Source of the DNA: a virus
IMG/VR virus record: IMGVR_UViG_3300024262_000030
Location: 1 to 62,683 of that record
Length of the DNA stretch: 62,683 nt
Reading direction: 5' to 3' (one strand)
Below the pieces are notes generated by a model that was not told the origin of the DNA, did no database searches, and worked only from the letters and a program-made list of their open reading frames with translations. Shown here piece after piece: positions 38,313 to 46,336 of the stretch. Made by a program: the position numbers and the translations under genes. Position 1 is the first letter of the stretch; every line of letters starts with the position of its first letter.

Positions 38313-39356
38313 ATGGAACCATATGACACAATGGAAGATGACAAACGTATGTTTGATATCGGTGGCGGAATTAAAAAAGGCGAATTGAATATAGTCGTCG
38401 CTTCCAAAAACACAGGCAGAAGCTTGATCAAAGAAAACAAAATGAAAAAACTAGCAGTATTAATCGGAAGATTTCAAAGTGACGAAATGTGCTCTGAAAT
38501 GAATACACAAATCCTCAGACTTTTAAATGAAAATGATAAAGTGTTGATTTTACTTGGGTTGAGTCCTGTAGTTGCAACGAAACAGAATCCAATGGATTTT
38601 GAGACACGTAAGTTGATGGTTGACGAATACTACGGTAACTTTGAGTCTTTGCATATTGGATATGTGAAAGACAATAGAAGCGACGATGAATGGAGTAAAT
38701 CAATTGACGAACAAGTAGATAGATTTGCAAAGAAACATAAGCTGAAAACTATCAGCGGTATTCATGGCGGAAAATACACATTCTGCAAACATTACAACGG
38801 CAAACACAAAGCAGTTGAGTTATCTCAGAAAATCTACAAAAACAACGAGACTCAGAATGCTCGTGCTGGCAGTTCCGTAAAGGGAACAAAGGATTTCCGC
38901 GACGGTGTCATTTGGGCTACACAAAATCAATATCCCAAAGTTTATCCAACTGTAGATGTTGCTGTTCTGGATGGTGAAAATCTGTTACTTGCTAGAAAGC
39001 CAAATGAAACCAAATTCAGATTCATCGGCGGTTTTGTTGATACCAATGAAAAGTTTGAAGATGCTGCCAAGCGTGAAGTGATGGAAGAAGCTAATATTGA
39101 GATACAAAATCTACAATATATGGGAAGTTTTATGATTGATGATCACAGATACCGCCGTGAGGTTGATAGTATAACCACAACATTCTTTGTTGCTGAATAT
39201 GTTGACGGTGAACCAAGAGCACAAGATGATATTGAAGAGATACGATACATTCCACTTAGTGAGATTGATGTTGACGATTTAGTTCCAGAACATGCTGAAT
39301 TATTTGAAACATTACTCAATGATGCTTACGATGAAAATGGGAATTTTATACTATGA
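38313..39356 (+). CDS. NadM-Nudix bifunctional-type protein with degenerate adenylyltransferase site
   Basis: 347 aa. NadM-like domain from about residue 44 (KLAVLIGRFQSDEM), but the HxGH motif that should follow RFQ is missing. C-terminal Nudix domain: RFIGGFVDTNEKFEDAAKREVMEEANIEI has the complete box, as ADP-ribose pyrophosphatase in cyanobacterial NadM-Nudix. The first 43 residues include FDIGGGIKKGELNIVVASKN, like a ruined Walker A. Start 38313 has GGAG; ATG 38442 is an alternative. Confidence 0.75.
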   Translation: MEPYDTMEDDKRMFDIGGGIKKGELNIVVASKNTGRSLIKENKMKKLAVLIGRFQSDEMCSEMNTQILRLLNENDKVLILLGLSPVVATKQNPMDFETRKLMVDEYYGNFESLHIGYVKDNRSDDEWSKSIDEQVDRFAKKHKLKTISGIHGGKYTFCKHYNGKHKAVELSQKIYKNNETQNARAGSSVKGTKDFRDGVIWATQNQYPKVYPTVDVAVLDGENLLLARKPNETKFRFIGGFVDTNEKFEDAAKREVMEEANIEIQNLQYMGSFMIDDHRYRREVDSITTTFFVAEYVDGEPRAQDDIEEIRYIPLSEIDVDDLVPEHAELFETLLNDAYDENGNFIL

Positions 39357-39532
39357 AAACAACAGTTGAATTGACGGGAGACGAACTTGAAGAAGCAATC
39401 CTTGAATATGTGGGATCAAAAGGATTGATCGCAACTTCTCCCATTAGATTTTGGGTTCCAACGGCGAATGAAGATGGAATTAGAACAACGTCTGTGAGAA
39501 AAGTTGAATTTGAAGTTGAATTTGTGGATTAG
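39353..39532 (+). CDS. hypothetical acidic protein (59 aa)
   Basis: ATGA overlap with the NadM-Nudix gene. MKTTVELTGDELEEAILEYV then beta-strands (VRKVEFEVEFVD). Resembles small phage proteins with a T-x-EL-x-EA-I-xE-Y helix. Function unknown. Confidence 0.6.
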   Translation: MKTTVELTGDELEEAILEYVGSKGLIATSPIRFWVPTANEDGIRTTSVRKVEFEVEFVD

Positions 39533-39642
39533 ACAAATGATGGAAAAACCAACAAACGTATAAACCCCAACATGTTACGTGAATTTGAGAACACTGGATG
39601 GGTGAGGGGTAGAATAAACTTTAATCACCCGTTTAAAAAAAC

Positions 39643-39671
39643 TTGACTTTTGCCATTTTACATGATAGGAT
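39643..39671 (+). promoter_or_regulatory. sigma70-type promoter of nadV
   Basis: TTGACT 39643-39648, 17 bp, TAGGAT 39666-39671. Confidence 0.68.
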
Positions 39672-39690
39672 GGTAATCTAATAAACAATA

Positions 39691-39709
39691 ATCCTGATAA
39701 AGATAAGGA
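39691..39709 (+). promoter_or_regulatory. nadV leader copy of the CCTGATANNGATAAGG element
   Basis: CCT/AGG can pair around GATAAAGATA; the AAGG also serves as the ribosome-binding site about 10 nt before ATG 39719, so pairing would hide it. Compare 37154-37179. Confidence 0.4.
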
Positions 39710-39718
39710 AAAAATAAA

Positions 39719-41152
39719 ATGAAACATAATATAATAATGGATGTCGATTCCTACAAAGTAGGACATAATTTAGTCTATAGACCCGGTACAGAGGTCATTT
39801 ATAGCTACTTTGAGGCACGTAAAGGTGCAGAATACAACGAGGCGGTTTTCTTCGGATTACAACCTTTGCTTAAACGGCTTGAGGGGGTAGTGGTAACACA
39901 AGACCTGATTGATACAACTGCTTTGAAAATTAAAGCTCACTTCTTCGGAAATGATACTTTTTTCAATCGTGAAGGTTGGGAATACATTGCCAATGAGTTG
40001 GGTGGAAAGCTTCCAATTCGGATTAAAGCTGTTCCAGAAGGAACTGTAGTTCCGATTGACAACGTCATGATGACAGTTGAAAATACAGACGAAAAATGTG
40101 CTTGGTTGACCAACTACCTTGAGACTTACTTGAGTCGCGTTTGGTATCCAATTACAGTGGCAACCAAAAGTTACCAAACAAAGAAAATCTTGAAAAGATA
40201 TTTGGATGAAACGGCAGATGCTGATTTTCTTCTTCCATTTATGCTTCATGATTTTGGAAGTCGTGGTGTAAATACCTTTGAGGGTGCTGGTTTAGGTGGT
40301 GCTGCTCACTTGGTAAATTTCTTGGGAACTGATACAATGGTTGCATTGGATTATGCAAATGAGTATTATGACGCACCATTTGAAGGATTGGGTCATAGTG
40401 TATTTGCAACTGAACACAGTGTAATGACTGCTGGTGGTCCAGAAGGTGAAATGGAGATCGTTCAAGACTGTCTTGATAAAAACCCACTTGGAATTGTAAG
40501 TTTAGTCGCCGACAGTTACGACTACTACGAGTTCGTGAGACAAATGGGAAGCACCTTTAAGCAACAGATCATTGATCGTAATGCTAACGCTGGTGATATC
40601 CCAACGAAGCTTGTAATCCGTCCTGACAGTATCACGCCAACGCATGAAACTCCTGAAGAGTTGGTCGTGTGGACATATCAACAACTTGAAGCTGACTATG
40701 GTGTGACATTAAACACAAAGGGTTACAAAGAGTTACATCCTGCTGTTGGTGTCATTTGGGGTGACGGAATTGATACCAAAGGAATTGAAAGAATCCTTGA
40801 AGCTCTTAAACAAGCTGGTTACAGCACCGGAACGCAGATCTTCGGTCAAGGCGGCGGGCTGCTCCAGAAGGTAAACCGTGATACATTGAGACATGCTTTC
40901 AAATGTAGTGCTCAAAAACGGAATGGTGAGTGGATTGATATCCAAAAGAATCCATTGGATCAAACCAAGAAAAGTAAAGCTGGTCGTCTCGGGTTATACA
41001 TTGGGAATGATGGTAAAGCTACCACATACCGTCTGGATGACTTGAAAAATGCTGCTCACGGACCTGTGAATCATTTGGTTACGGTTTATGAAAATGGAGA
41101 AATCCTTGTGAATCATACCTTTGACGAAGTCAGAGAACGTGCTAAAATCTAA
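39719..41152 (+). CDS. nadV: nicotinamide phosphoribosyltransferase
   Basis: 477 aa, full length for NadV/Nampt. MDVDSYKVGHNLVYRPGTEVIYSYFEAR at the start, HDFGSRGVNTFEGAG (active-site loop), LVADSYDYYEFVR, IRPDSITPTHE and GVIWGDGIDTKG follow the family. Makes NMN from nicotinamide and PRPP. PRPP synthetase follows two genes later, so the phage encodes the salvage route to NAD. Confidence 0.93.
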   Translation: MKHNIIMDVDSYKVGHNLVYRPGTEVIYSYFEARKGAEYNEAVFFGLQPLLKRLEGVVVTQDLIDTTALKIKAHFFGNDTFFNREGWEYIANELGGKLPIRIKAVPEGTVVPIDNVMMTVENTDEKCAWLTNYLETYLSRVWYPITVATKSYQTKKILKRYLDETADADFLLPFMLHDFGSRGVNTFEGAGLGGAAHLVNFLGTDTMVALDYANEYYDAPFEGLGHSVFATEHSVMTAGGPEGEMEIVQDCLDKNPLGIVSLVADSYDYYEFVRQMGSTFKQQIIDRNANAGDIPTKLVIRPDSITPTHETPEELVVWTYQQLEADYGVTLNTKGYKELHPAVGVIWGDGIDTKGIERILEALKQAGYSTGTQIFGQGGGLLQKVNRDTLRHAFKCSAQKRNGEWIDIQKNPLDQTKKSKAGRLGLYIGNDGKATTYRLDDLKNAAHGPVNHLVTVYENGEILVNHTFDEVRERAKI

Positions 41153-41158
41153 TTGAAT

Positions 41159-41188
41159 GGGGCGGTGGAATTTAACCGCCCCTTTTTC
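41159..41188 (+). terminator. rho-independent terminator
   Basis: GGGGCGG 41159-41165/CCGCCCC 41176-41182 stem then TTTTT, after nadV. Confidence 0.9.
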
Positions 41189-41217
41189 TTGACATTTCAA
41201 CAAAACTAATTTAAAGT
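41189..41217 (+). promoter_or_regulatory. sigma70-type promoter placing a start codon at +1
   Basis: TTGACA 41189-41194 directly after the terminator T-run, 17 bp, TAAAGT 41212-41217; ATG 41225 after 7 nt. Confidence 0.75.
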
Positions 41218-41224
41218 ATATAAC

Positions 41225-41437
41225 ATGAAAGAAGTACACATATTATACAGTGACCTAGATGGTAACGAACATGGTTGTTTTTCCAAGATGGAAATGGCAA
41301 TTGACAAAGCAAAAGTTATGATTGAGAAACAAGAGTCCTCACTTACATTAGAACCTTCCCATTTGTATATAATCACACATCAAGTTGATTCTAAACAAAC
41401 TATTGGGGAAATGACATATATGGAGAATGTATTATGA
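41225..41437 (+). CDS. hypothetical protein
   Basis: 70 aa (EVHILYSDLDGNEHGCFSKM...). Compact alpha/beta look. Leads the prs operon. Not recognised. Confidence 0.57.
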   Translation: MKEVHILYSDLDGNEHGCFSKMEMAIDKAKVMIEKQESSLTLEPSHLYIITHQVDSKQTIGEMTYMENVL

Positions 41438-41574
41438 AAGATTTAATCCTTTTTATTCTGACGATTTTGCTGTTGGTTTTTGTTTTTGAAGCATCCAACA
41501 ATGGAATCAAACCAACGATTGACAAATATTGGCTTGGAAAAGACAACATTGAACAAGTAGAAATCAAAAAATGA
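41434..41574 (+). CDS. small membrane protein (46 aa)
   Basis: MKDLILFILTILLLVFVFEA is a membrane segment, then a soluble tail. ATGA overlaps on both sides place it between the 70-aa gene and prs. Confidence 0.55.
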   Translation: MKDLILFILTILLLVFVFEASNNGIKPTIDKYWLGKDNIEQVEIKK

Positions 41575-42524
41575 AAATATTCAGCGGTAGCTCTAACAAA
41601 AAACTAACCAAACAAATTTGCCAATTCTTAGATGAACCATTTGGGAATGTATATCTACATGCTTTTCCGTCTGGAGAACGGTATTGTCAGTATAAAGAGA
41701 ACATACGAGGCCAAGATACGTTCATTATCCAAAGTCTGGATACACCTGTCAATGACAATCTAATGGAGTTATTGATCATGATTGATGCTGCTAAAAGAGC
41801 ATCTGCCAGTCGTATTACCGCTGTGATTCCTTACATGGGATATTTACGACAAGACCGTAAAACAAAAAGTAGAACGCCTATTTCTGGCAGACTTGTCGCA
41901 GATATGATAGAAGCTGCTGGTGCCAATAGAATCATCAGCATGGATTTTCATTGTGCTCAAGCCCAAGGATTTTTCAAGATACCCGTAGATCATTTATATG
42001 CAACACCTGTGATCACAGAATATCTTAACAAAACCAACAACATCAATGTGGTTGTATCTCCAGATGTGGGCGGAGTTAAACGTGCTCACGCTTATGCTGA
42101 AACATTGGATGTATCTTTTGCATTTATTGCCAAGAAACGTATATCAGACACGGAAGTAGAAAGTAGTGAAGTATGTGGTGATGTTAAGGACAAAAATGTA
42201 TTATTGGTTGACGATATGACAGAAAGTGCTGGTACGTTGATATCTGCTGCTGATATTTGTAAAGAAGCTGGTGCTAGTACAGTGACATGTGCCATTACCC
42301 ACGGAGTATTTACAACCAAGGCACAAGAACGATTTGAAAGCGCTGGCCATGTGATAGATGAATTCATTTACACGAATACCACTCATAACAAAACCATAAA
42401 CCTACAGAATTCCAGAGTGGGGAAAATGACAGAATTAAACGTGGGTAATCTGCTTGGTAGGGCAATTAAACGAACCCACACAAACGAAAGTATATCTGAA
42501 TTATTTCAAGTGGAAGGGTTTTAA
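41571..42524 (+). CDS. prs: ribose-phosphate pyrophosphokinase (PRPP synthetase)
   Basis: 317 aa. SGSSNKKLTKQIC, FPSGERYCQYKENIRGQD, PYMGYLRQDRKTKSRTPIS (flexible loop), DFHCAQAQGFF, VVVSPDVGGVKRA and the PRPP loop VLLVDDMTESAGTLI are all present. Supplies PRPP for NadV and nucleotide salvage. ATGA overlap upstream. Confidence 0.94.
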   Translation: MKIFSGSSNKKLTKQICQFLDEPFGNVYLHAFPSGERYCQYKENIRGQDTFIIQSLDTPVNDNLMELLIMIDAAKRASASRITAVIPYMGYLRQDRKTKSRTPISGRLVADMIEAAGANRIISMDFHCAQAQGFFKIPVDHLYATPVITEYLNKTNNINVVVSPDVGGVKRAHAYAETLDVSFAFIAKKRISDTEVESSEVCGDVKDKNVLLVDDMTESAGTLISAADICKEAGASTVTCAITHGVFTTKAQERFESAGHVIDEFIYTNTTHNKTINLQNSRVGKMTELNVGNLLGRAIKRTHTNESISELFQVEGF

Positions 42525-42525
42525 A

Positions 42526-42735
42526 ATGATAACATCTGAACAATTAAAAGAGTTGGCATTAAAGGATGATAGAGCCAAAGCATGCTTAGATTATTTAGAG
42601 GATCTACATTACTTTAAAAATTTAGCGACAGCGCCTGCCAGCGAGGTGATCAATGCACATGATGATTTATTATTCTCTGCACAAAAACTTAAAGACGAAT
42701 TACAAAATTTCCTTGACAAACGACAAGGATACTGA
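42526..42735 (+). CDS. hypothetical helical protein
   Basis: 69 aa, MITSEQLKELALKDDRAKAC..., just after prs. Helical and acidic. Its end overlaps the next promoter. Not recognised. Confidence 0.57.
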   Translation: MITSEQLKELALKDDRAKACLDYLEDLHYFKNLATAPASEVINAHDDLLFSAQKLKDELQNFLDKRQGY

Positions 42736-42741
42736 TATATT
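42713..42741 (+). promoter_or_regulatory. sigma70-type promoter placing a start codon at +1
   Basis: TTGACA 42713-42718, 17 bp, TATATT 42736-42741; ATG 42748 after 6 nt. Confidence 0.8.
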
Positions 42742-42747
42742 GTTATT

Positions 42748-43260
42748 ATGGAAACTGAATACGTACTATACATTTTAATGAGAACTGATTTACCTTCAAT
42801 GAATCCAGGTAAAGCAATGGCACAAGCTAGTCATGTTAGTAATGCTTTTGTCGCTGATATTGACGATAGAACAAAACAAGAAGAAGCTTTATGGGCGGAA
42901 AGTAAATCTGTGACTGAAGCTGCTCTTGAATGGAAAAACACAACCTGTCAAGGATTTGGTACTGTATTAGTATTGGGTTGTGATTTGGTTGAAATTGAGA
43001 ATGTGGATCTTAACATAGTCACTGCTAAACTACAGAATCAAGTTGTGTTTGATTATCTACACGACCCAACATATCCGTATATTGTAAATTTGGAAGTTAA
43101 GGATTTGATAGACCGTGATTTTCACACCGAAGATCCACATGAACTTGAAAGCGGTGACTTTGTATGCTTCAGAAACGAAGTAACATGTGCTTATTTATTT
43201 GCTGACAAAAACAGTGAAACAACCAAGAAATTAGTTGGACATTTAAAACTACACCCATGA
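42748..43260 (+). CDS. Pth2-type peptidyl-tRNA hydrolase-like protein
   Basis: 170 aa. YVLYILMRTDLPSMNPGKAMAQASHVS matches the archaeal/eukaryotic-type Pth2 start (R-x-DL...GK-xA-Q-x-xHA-like), with an insertion of about 20 residues before the central strand FGTVLVLGCD. Pth2 frees tRNA from stalled peptidyl-tRNA, and the tmRNA acts in the same problem. Confidence 0.72.
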   Translation: METEYVLYILMRTDLPSMNPGKAMAQASHVSNAFVADIDDRTKQEEALWAESKSVTEAALEWKNTTCQGFGTVLVLGCDLVEIENVDLNIVTAKLQNQVVFDYLHDPTYPYIVNLEVKDLIDRDFHTEDPHELESGDFVCFRNEVTCAYLFADKNSETTKKLVGHLKLHP

Positions 43261-43538
43261 AACGATTAAAAATATACTCTAGTTATTTGAACTTGGTTTT
43301 AAGCGAAAATAAAAATTTTGAAATACAGTGGCATAAACCATACAGTTATTCATACTGTGGTTTCAAATTTGATTTGAGCTTCACGAGAAAATGTGATCAT
43401 GCTGGTGGTGGATTGTATTTACATTTTCTATTTTGGGGAATTGACTTCAATGTTTACGACAAACGACATTGGGATCGTAGAAATGATTGTTGGGAAACTC
43501 CATCCCGAAACGATGATGATTTTAGGCACAAATTATGA
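43257..43538 (+). CDS. hypothetical aromatic-rich protein
   Basis: 93 aa, rich in Tyr, Phe and Trp, ends with a polar Arg/Asp-rich tail (WDRRNDCWETPSRNDDD). ATGA overlap with pth2-like gene. Not recognised. Confidence 0.57.
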   Translation: MKRLKIYSSYLNLVLSENKNFEIQWHKPYSYSYCGFKFDLSFTRKCDHAGGGLYLHFLFWGIDFNVYDKRHWDRRNDCWETPSRNDDDFRHKL

Positions 43539-43744
43539 AATTGGAAAAATATAGAATCGTAGAACGAAAAAACCATTATGGGGGAATCTGTTATGTCGTC
43601 CAAAACAAAATTTTGTGTTTCTGGTGGTATGATTGTAAATATCCAAATGGAATTTTAGTCGGTGGGAAGTCGTTGATGGAAGCAGAAGATGCATTGCGAA
43701 GATTTAAATATAAACCTCAAGATAATATAGTATATGAAGACTGA
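43535..43744 (+). CDS. hypothetical protein
   Basis: 69 aa (YRIVERKNHYGGICYVVQNKI), beta-rich, ATGA overlap upstream. Not recognised. Confidence 0.57.
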   Translation: MKLEKYRIVERKNHYGGICYVVQNKILCFWWYDCKYPNGILVGGKSLMEAEDALRRFKYKPQDNIVYED

Positions 43745-43997
43745 GACAAAAGTAATACCTTGTGCATGTTATGGCGAAGGATTGATTCTTCGGAAAGATG
43801 AAGATGATTTTCTTGAAGTATATTTTTACACTATTGGATGTGAAGGTAAAAAATTAGGTTTCAAAGATAAACTGAGATATATCTGGAGAGTGATTACAAC
43901 AGGAAAACCATTTGGAGATCAGGTTATGCTTGATGAACAGAGAATGATTGAACTGAGAGATTACCTTAACTTACAAATAGATACACAAACGGAGTAA
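43734..43997 (+). CDS. hypothetical protein
   Basis: 87 aa (IPCACYGEGLILRKDEDDFLEVYFYTIG...), overlapping the previous gene. Convergent with the minus-strand gene 43966-44403; the 3' ends overlap by 32 nt. Not recognised. Confidence 0.57.
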   Translation: MKTETKVIPCACYGEGLILRKDEDDFLEVYFYTIGCEGKKLGFKDKLRYIWRVITTGKPFGDQVMLDEQRMIELRDYLNLQIDTQTE

Positions 43998-44403
43998 CAT
44001 TCATTACTTTGGCAACCATTAATCGTGTGTTGCCTGAAACAAGATGATATTGATGATCATGTTTCATAACAACGGGTGCACTTAGTTGTTTCCCGCTTCG
44101 GAATGCTTCTTTAAATTCTTTCCATTGGGATTTGTATTCTGGATCAACTTTTTGTTGTTTGTGAGCGATATCAACAATTTCCAAAAATGAATTTGCTTTT
44201 TTACAATCACAACGGCCGAGAGTTTCCCAGATTTTGTTTGGGAGCATTCTGATTTCACCGCGTTTGAAATCTTCTTTCAGTCTATCAAGTGAAATGTCAA
44301 ATTCTTCAGCGACTGCTTCTAAATCTTTCAATTCATTTTCAAGTTTTGGGGTGGTCCATTTATTTTGGACTTCTAATAACAATTTTTTAAGCGACTCATC
44401 CAT
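43966..44403 (-). CDS. ParB-like domain protein with capsid-targeting-type N-terminus
   Basis: 145 aa. The C-terminal SAPVVMKHDHQYHLVSGNTRLMVAKVMNV has the ParB/Srx nucleotide-binding signature (x-SGNTRL). N-terminus MDESLKKLLLEVQNK has an L-L-E site. It is a lone minus-strand gene with its own late-type motif. Possibly a packaged nuclease or NTPase. Confidence 0.65.
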   Translation of the reverse strand: MDESLKKLLLEVQNKWTTPKLENELKDLEAVAEEFDISLDRLKEDFKRGEIRMLPNKIWETLGRCDCKKANSFLEIVDIAHKQQKVDPEYKSQWKEFKEAFRSGKQLSAPVVMKHDHQYHLVSGNTRLMVAKVMNVTPFVYLFVS

Positions 44404-44408
44404 ATATT

Positions 44409-44416
44409 CATAAATA
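44409..44416 (-). promoter_or_regulatory. late-type TATTTATG motif, minus strand
   Basis: On the minus strand TATTTATG ends 5 nt before the ATG at 44403. Shows the motif follows gene orientation. Confidence 0.5.
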
Positions 44417-44438
44417 TTCAGTTTTGTGTTTTTATATC

Positions 44439-44467
44439 TTGACCTACCACATTTTTGATGATATTAT
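44439..44467 (+). promoter_or_regulatory. sigma70-type promoter placing a start codon at +1
   Basis: TTGACC 44439-44444, 17 bp, TATTAT 44462-44467; ATG 44474 after 6 nt. Confidence 0.76.
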
Positions 44468-44473
44468 TCCAGA

Positions 44474-45472
44474 ATGGCAGAAGAAAAGAAGAAACAACTA
44501 AACACATCAGGTAGAAAGCGAGTAAGCTATAGTCAGTTTTCAACTTGGTTTAAGTGCCCATATTCGTATAAGTTAGCGTATATTGATGGGTTATCCACGT
44601 ATGAAAACAACGTCCACGTCGCATTCGGTTCGGCGATACACGAAGCAATCCAAGATTTTCTGACGAAGTTATTTAATGAAGGTGGTCGTGAAGCAGATGG
44701 ATTTGACATCATAGGGCGATTCAATGAAGTTTTTGCAAAAGAACTGAAAGGAGAGAAAAAAGTCTCAGTCAAAGATGATGATGGTAATTATGTATTAGAT
44801 GACAATGGAAAGAAAACATACAAAACCATATCAGACCCAGTGGATATATCGGATGATGATTTTGATACTTTTACGGAGCATGGAGAATTAATTTTGAAAC
44901 ACATTTCAGATTATTCAAATCGTCAAAAGTATTTTCCAACTGACAAATATGAACTTGCTGGGATTGAAATTCCAATCAATATGGCTGTCATGAATAACTT
45001 ATCTTTTGTTGGATATCTTGATATAGTACTTCGTGAAAAAGCATCAGGCAAAATCAAGATCATTGATTTGAAAACATCTACCAGAATGTGGAATAAATAT
45101 CAAAAAGCAGACATGCATAAGATAATGCAGTTGTTATTCTACAAGGCTTTTTACAATCAACAATTTGGGATTCCGCTTGACAAGATTGAGGTAGAATTTT
45201 TGGTGTTGAAACGAACATTAATGGAGAATGCTTCTTTTCCAGAGGGAAGGATTCAAAAAATAACCCCACCATCAGGAAAGGTTATGATCAATGACGCTGT
45301 ATCAACGTTGGTACAATTCATTGAGAATTGTTTCACACCGGATGGCGTATACAACGTAGATGGAAAATTTAGAAAAAACCCACACAAAGGAAAAACCAAA
45401 TACAGCAATTGTAAATATTGTGAATTCTCTTGTAAAGAGGGTGGTCCATGTGACAGAAAAGAAGGAATATAA
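44474..45472 (+). CDS. RecB-like PD-(D/E)XK nuclease
   Basis: 332 aa. RVSYSQFSTWFKCPYSYKLAYI, FGSAIHEAIQDFL (His motif), IIDLKTSTRMW (D-x-K) and QLLFYKAF are the Cas4/RecB nuclease core. NCKYCEFSCKEGGPC at the C-terminus together with the early CP can hold an Fe-S cluster. Such phage nucleases act in recombination or DNA degradation. Confidence 0.85.
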   Translation: MAEEKKKQLNTSGRKRVSYSQFSTWFKCPYSYKLAYIDGLSTYENNVHVAFGSAIHEAIQDFLTKLFNEGGREADGFDIIGRFNEVFAKELKGEKKVSVKDDDGNYVLDDNGKKTYKTISDPVDISDDDFDTFTEHGELILKHISDYSNRQKYFPTDKYELAGIEIPINMAVMNNLSFVGYLDIVLREKASGKIKIIDLKTSTRMWNKYQKADMHKIMQLLFYKAFYNQQFGIPLDKIEVEFLVLKRTLMENASFPEGRIQKITPPSGKVMINDAVSTLVQFIENCFTPDGVYNVDGKFRKNPHKGKTKYSNCKYCEFSCKEGGPCDRKEGI

Positions 45473-45696
45473 TGAACAAGACAAAATCAAGCCGGATTCA
45501 AATCAGCGGATGTGCTTTGCTTACAATCATTTTTATCATCCTCAAATTGACAGGAAACATAGCATGGTCGTGGTGGTGGATATTTGCTCCATTGTGGATT
45601 CCATATGCAATCATTTTTTCAATTCTAATTTGTATAGCCGGTTTTGTTTTCGGTCTTGCATTTTTGGCATTAATTGCGGAAATGATTGGAAAATAA
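45472..45696 (+). CDS. small membrane protein
   Basis: 74 aa with two membrane segments separated by a Trp-rich turn (AWSWWWIFAPLWIPYAII). Overlaps the previous stop by 1 nt. Not recognised. Confidence 0.6.
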   Translation: MNKTKSSRIQISGCALLTIIFIILKLTGNIAWSWWWIFAPLWIPYAIIFSILICIAGFVFGLAFLALIAEMIGK

Positions 45697-45723
45697 ATTT
45701 GAAAAATAAAATAAAGGTAAATT

Positions 45724-46095
45724 ATGAGTGACTATATACTAAATACAGAAGACGAAGACAACAGAGATGAATTATACTCAGTTGATAATATTGAATTAAC
45801 AGACGATGAAAAGCTTGTCATGGAAAAGATGCAAGAACTTTCACAGTTATGTTCAGAAAAGAAGATTCCAGCATTTTTGAGTGCTAAGTTGTCAAACAGT
45901 GAAGATCCGCTGGCCGCTTGGTATTTTGATGAAGACCCACAAAAAGCACATGCGGTATTTATTAATGAATTTGCTGCATTGTTTTTGCATATCACATCAA
46001 AGATGACCATGACTACTATAACCGCAAAAAATCCTAAAACGGATCAAGTGGTGTATGAGGTTCATCCAGATAAGGCTGTAGAAAATGAATCATAA
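45724..46095 (+). CDS. hypothetical acidic protein
   Basis: 123 aa; acidic N-terminus, central AWYFDEDPQKAHAVFINEFAAL. Ribosome-binding site AAAGGTAA. Not recognised. Confidence 0.6.
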   Translation: MSDYILNTEDEDNRDELYSVDNIELTDDEKLVMEKMQELSQLCSEKKIPAFLSAKLSNSEDPLAAWYFDEDPQKAHAVFINEFAALFLHITSKMTMTTITAKNPKTDQVVYEVHPDKAVENES

Positions 46096-46336
46096 TGAAG
46101 AATGGGAAGAAATTCTACTAGAAGTGGAAGCTGTCAAAGTTAATACCGAGGAAAAACTGAAGTATGTCAGTTGGTTGATGGAAAATCGTGATATGCTTAT
46201 GAAGGTGGCTGATCAGACTTATAAACTTCAAATTCAACCCCTTGAAGAAGAAATTTCCAAACTCAAAACAGAAAATTCATTTTTGAAAAACAAAATTGAT
46301 AATTTTCGCGGTGGTGCGAACGAAAACTGTAAATGA
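46085..46336 (+). CDS. coiled-coil protein
   Basis: 83 aa; C-terminal half is a heptad-like helix (LEEEISKLKTENSFLKNKID). Overlaps the previous gene by 11 nt. Not recognised. Confidence 0.57.
   Translation: MNHNEEWEEILLEVEAVKVNTEEKLKYVSWLMENRDMLMKVADQTYKLQIQPLEEEISKLKTENSFLKNKIDNFRGGANENCK

Noticed and set aside
39600-39633. Terminator after the 59-aa gene at 39353
   Set aside because: GGGTGA/TCACCC can pair but the loop is long and the following bases are GTTTAAAAAAA, not a T-run.
39572-39646. 24-codon ORF between 39532 and the nadV promoter
   Set aside because: No promoter or ribosome-binding site in front of it, and it runs into the -35 region; too weak to list.
42092-42367. Minus-strand ORF in prs
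   Set aside because: Shadow of a strongly conserved gene; Ser/Thr/Asn-rich composition without any motif.
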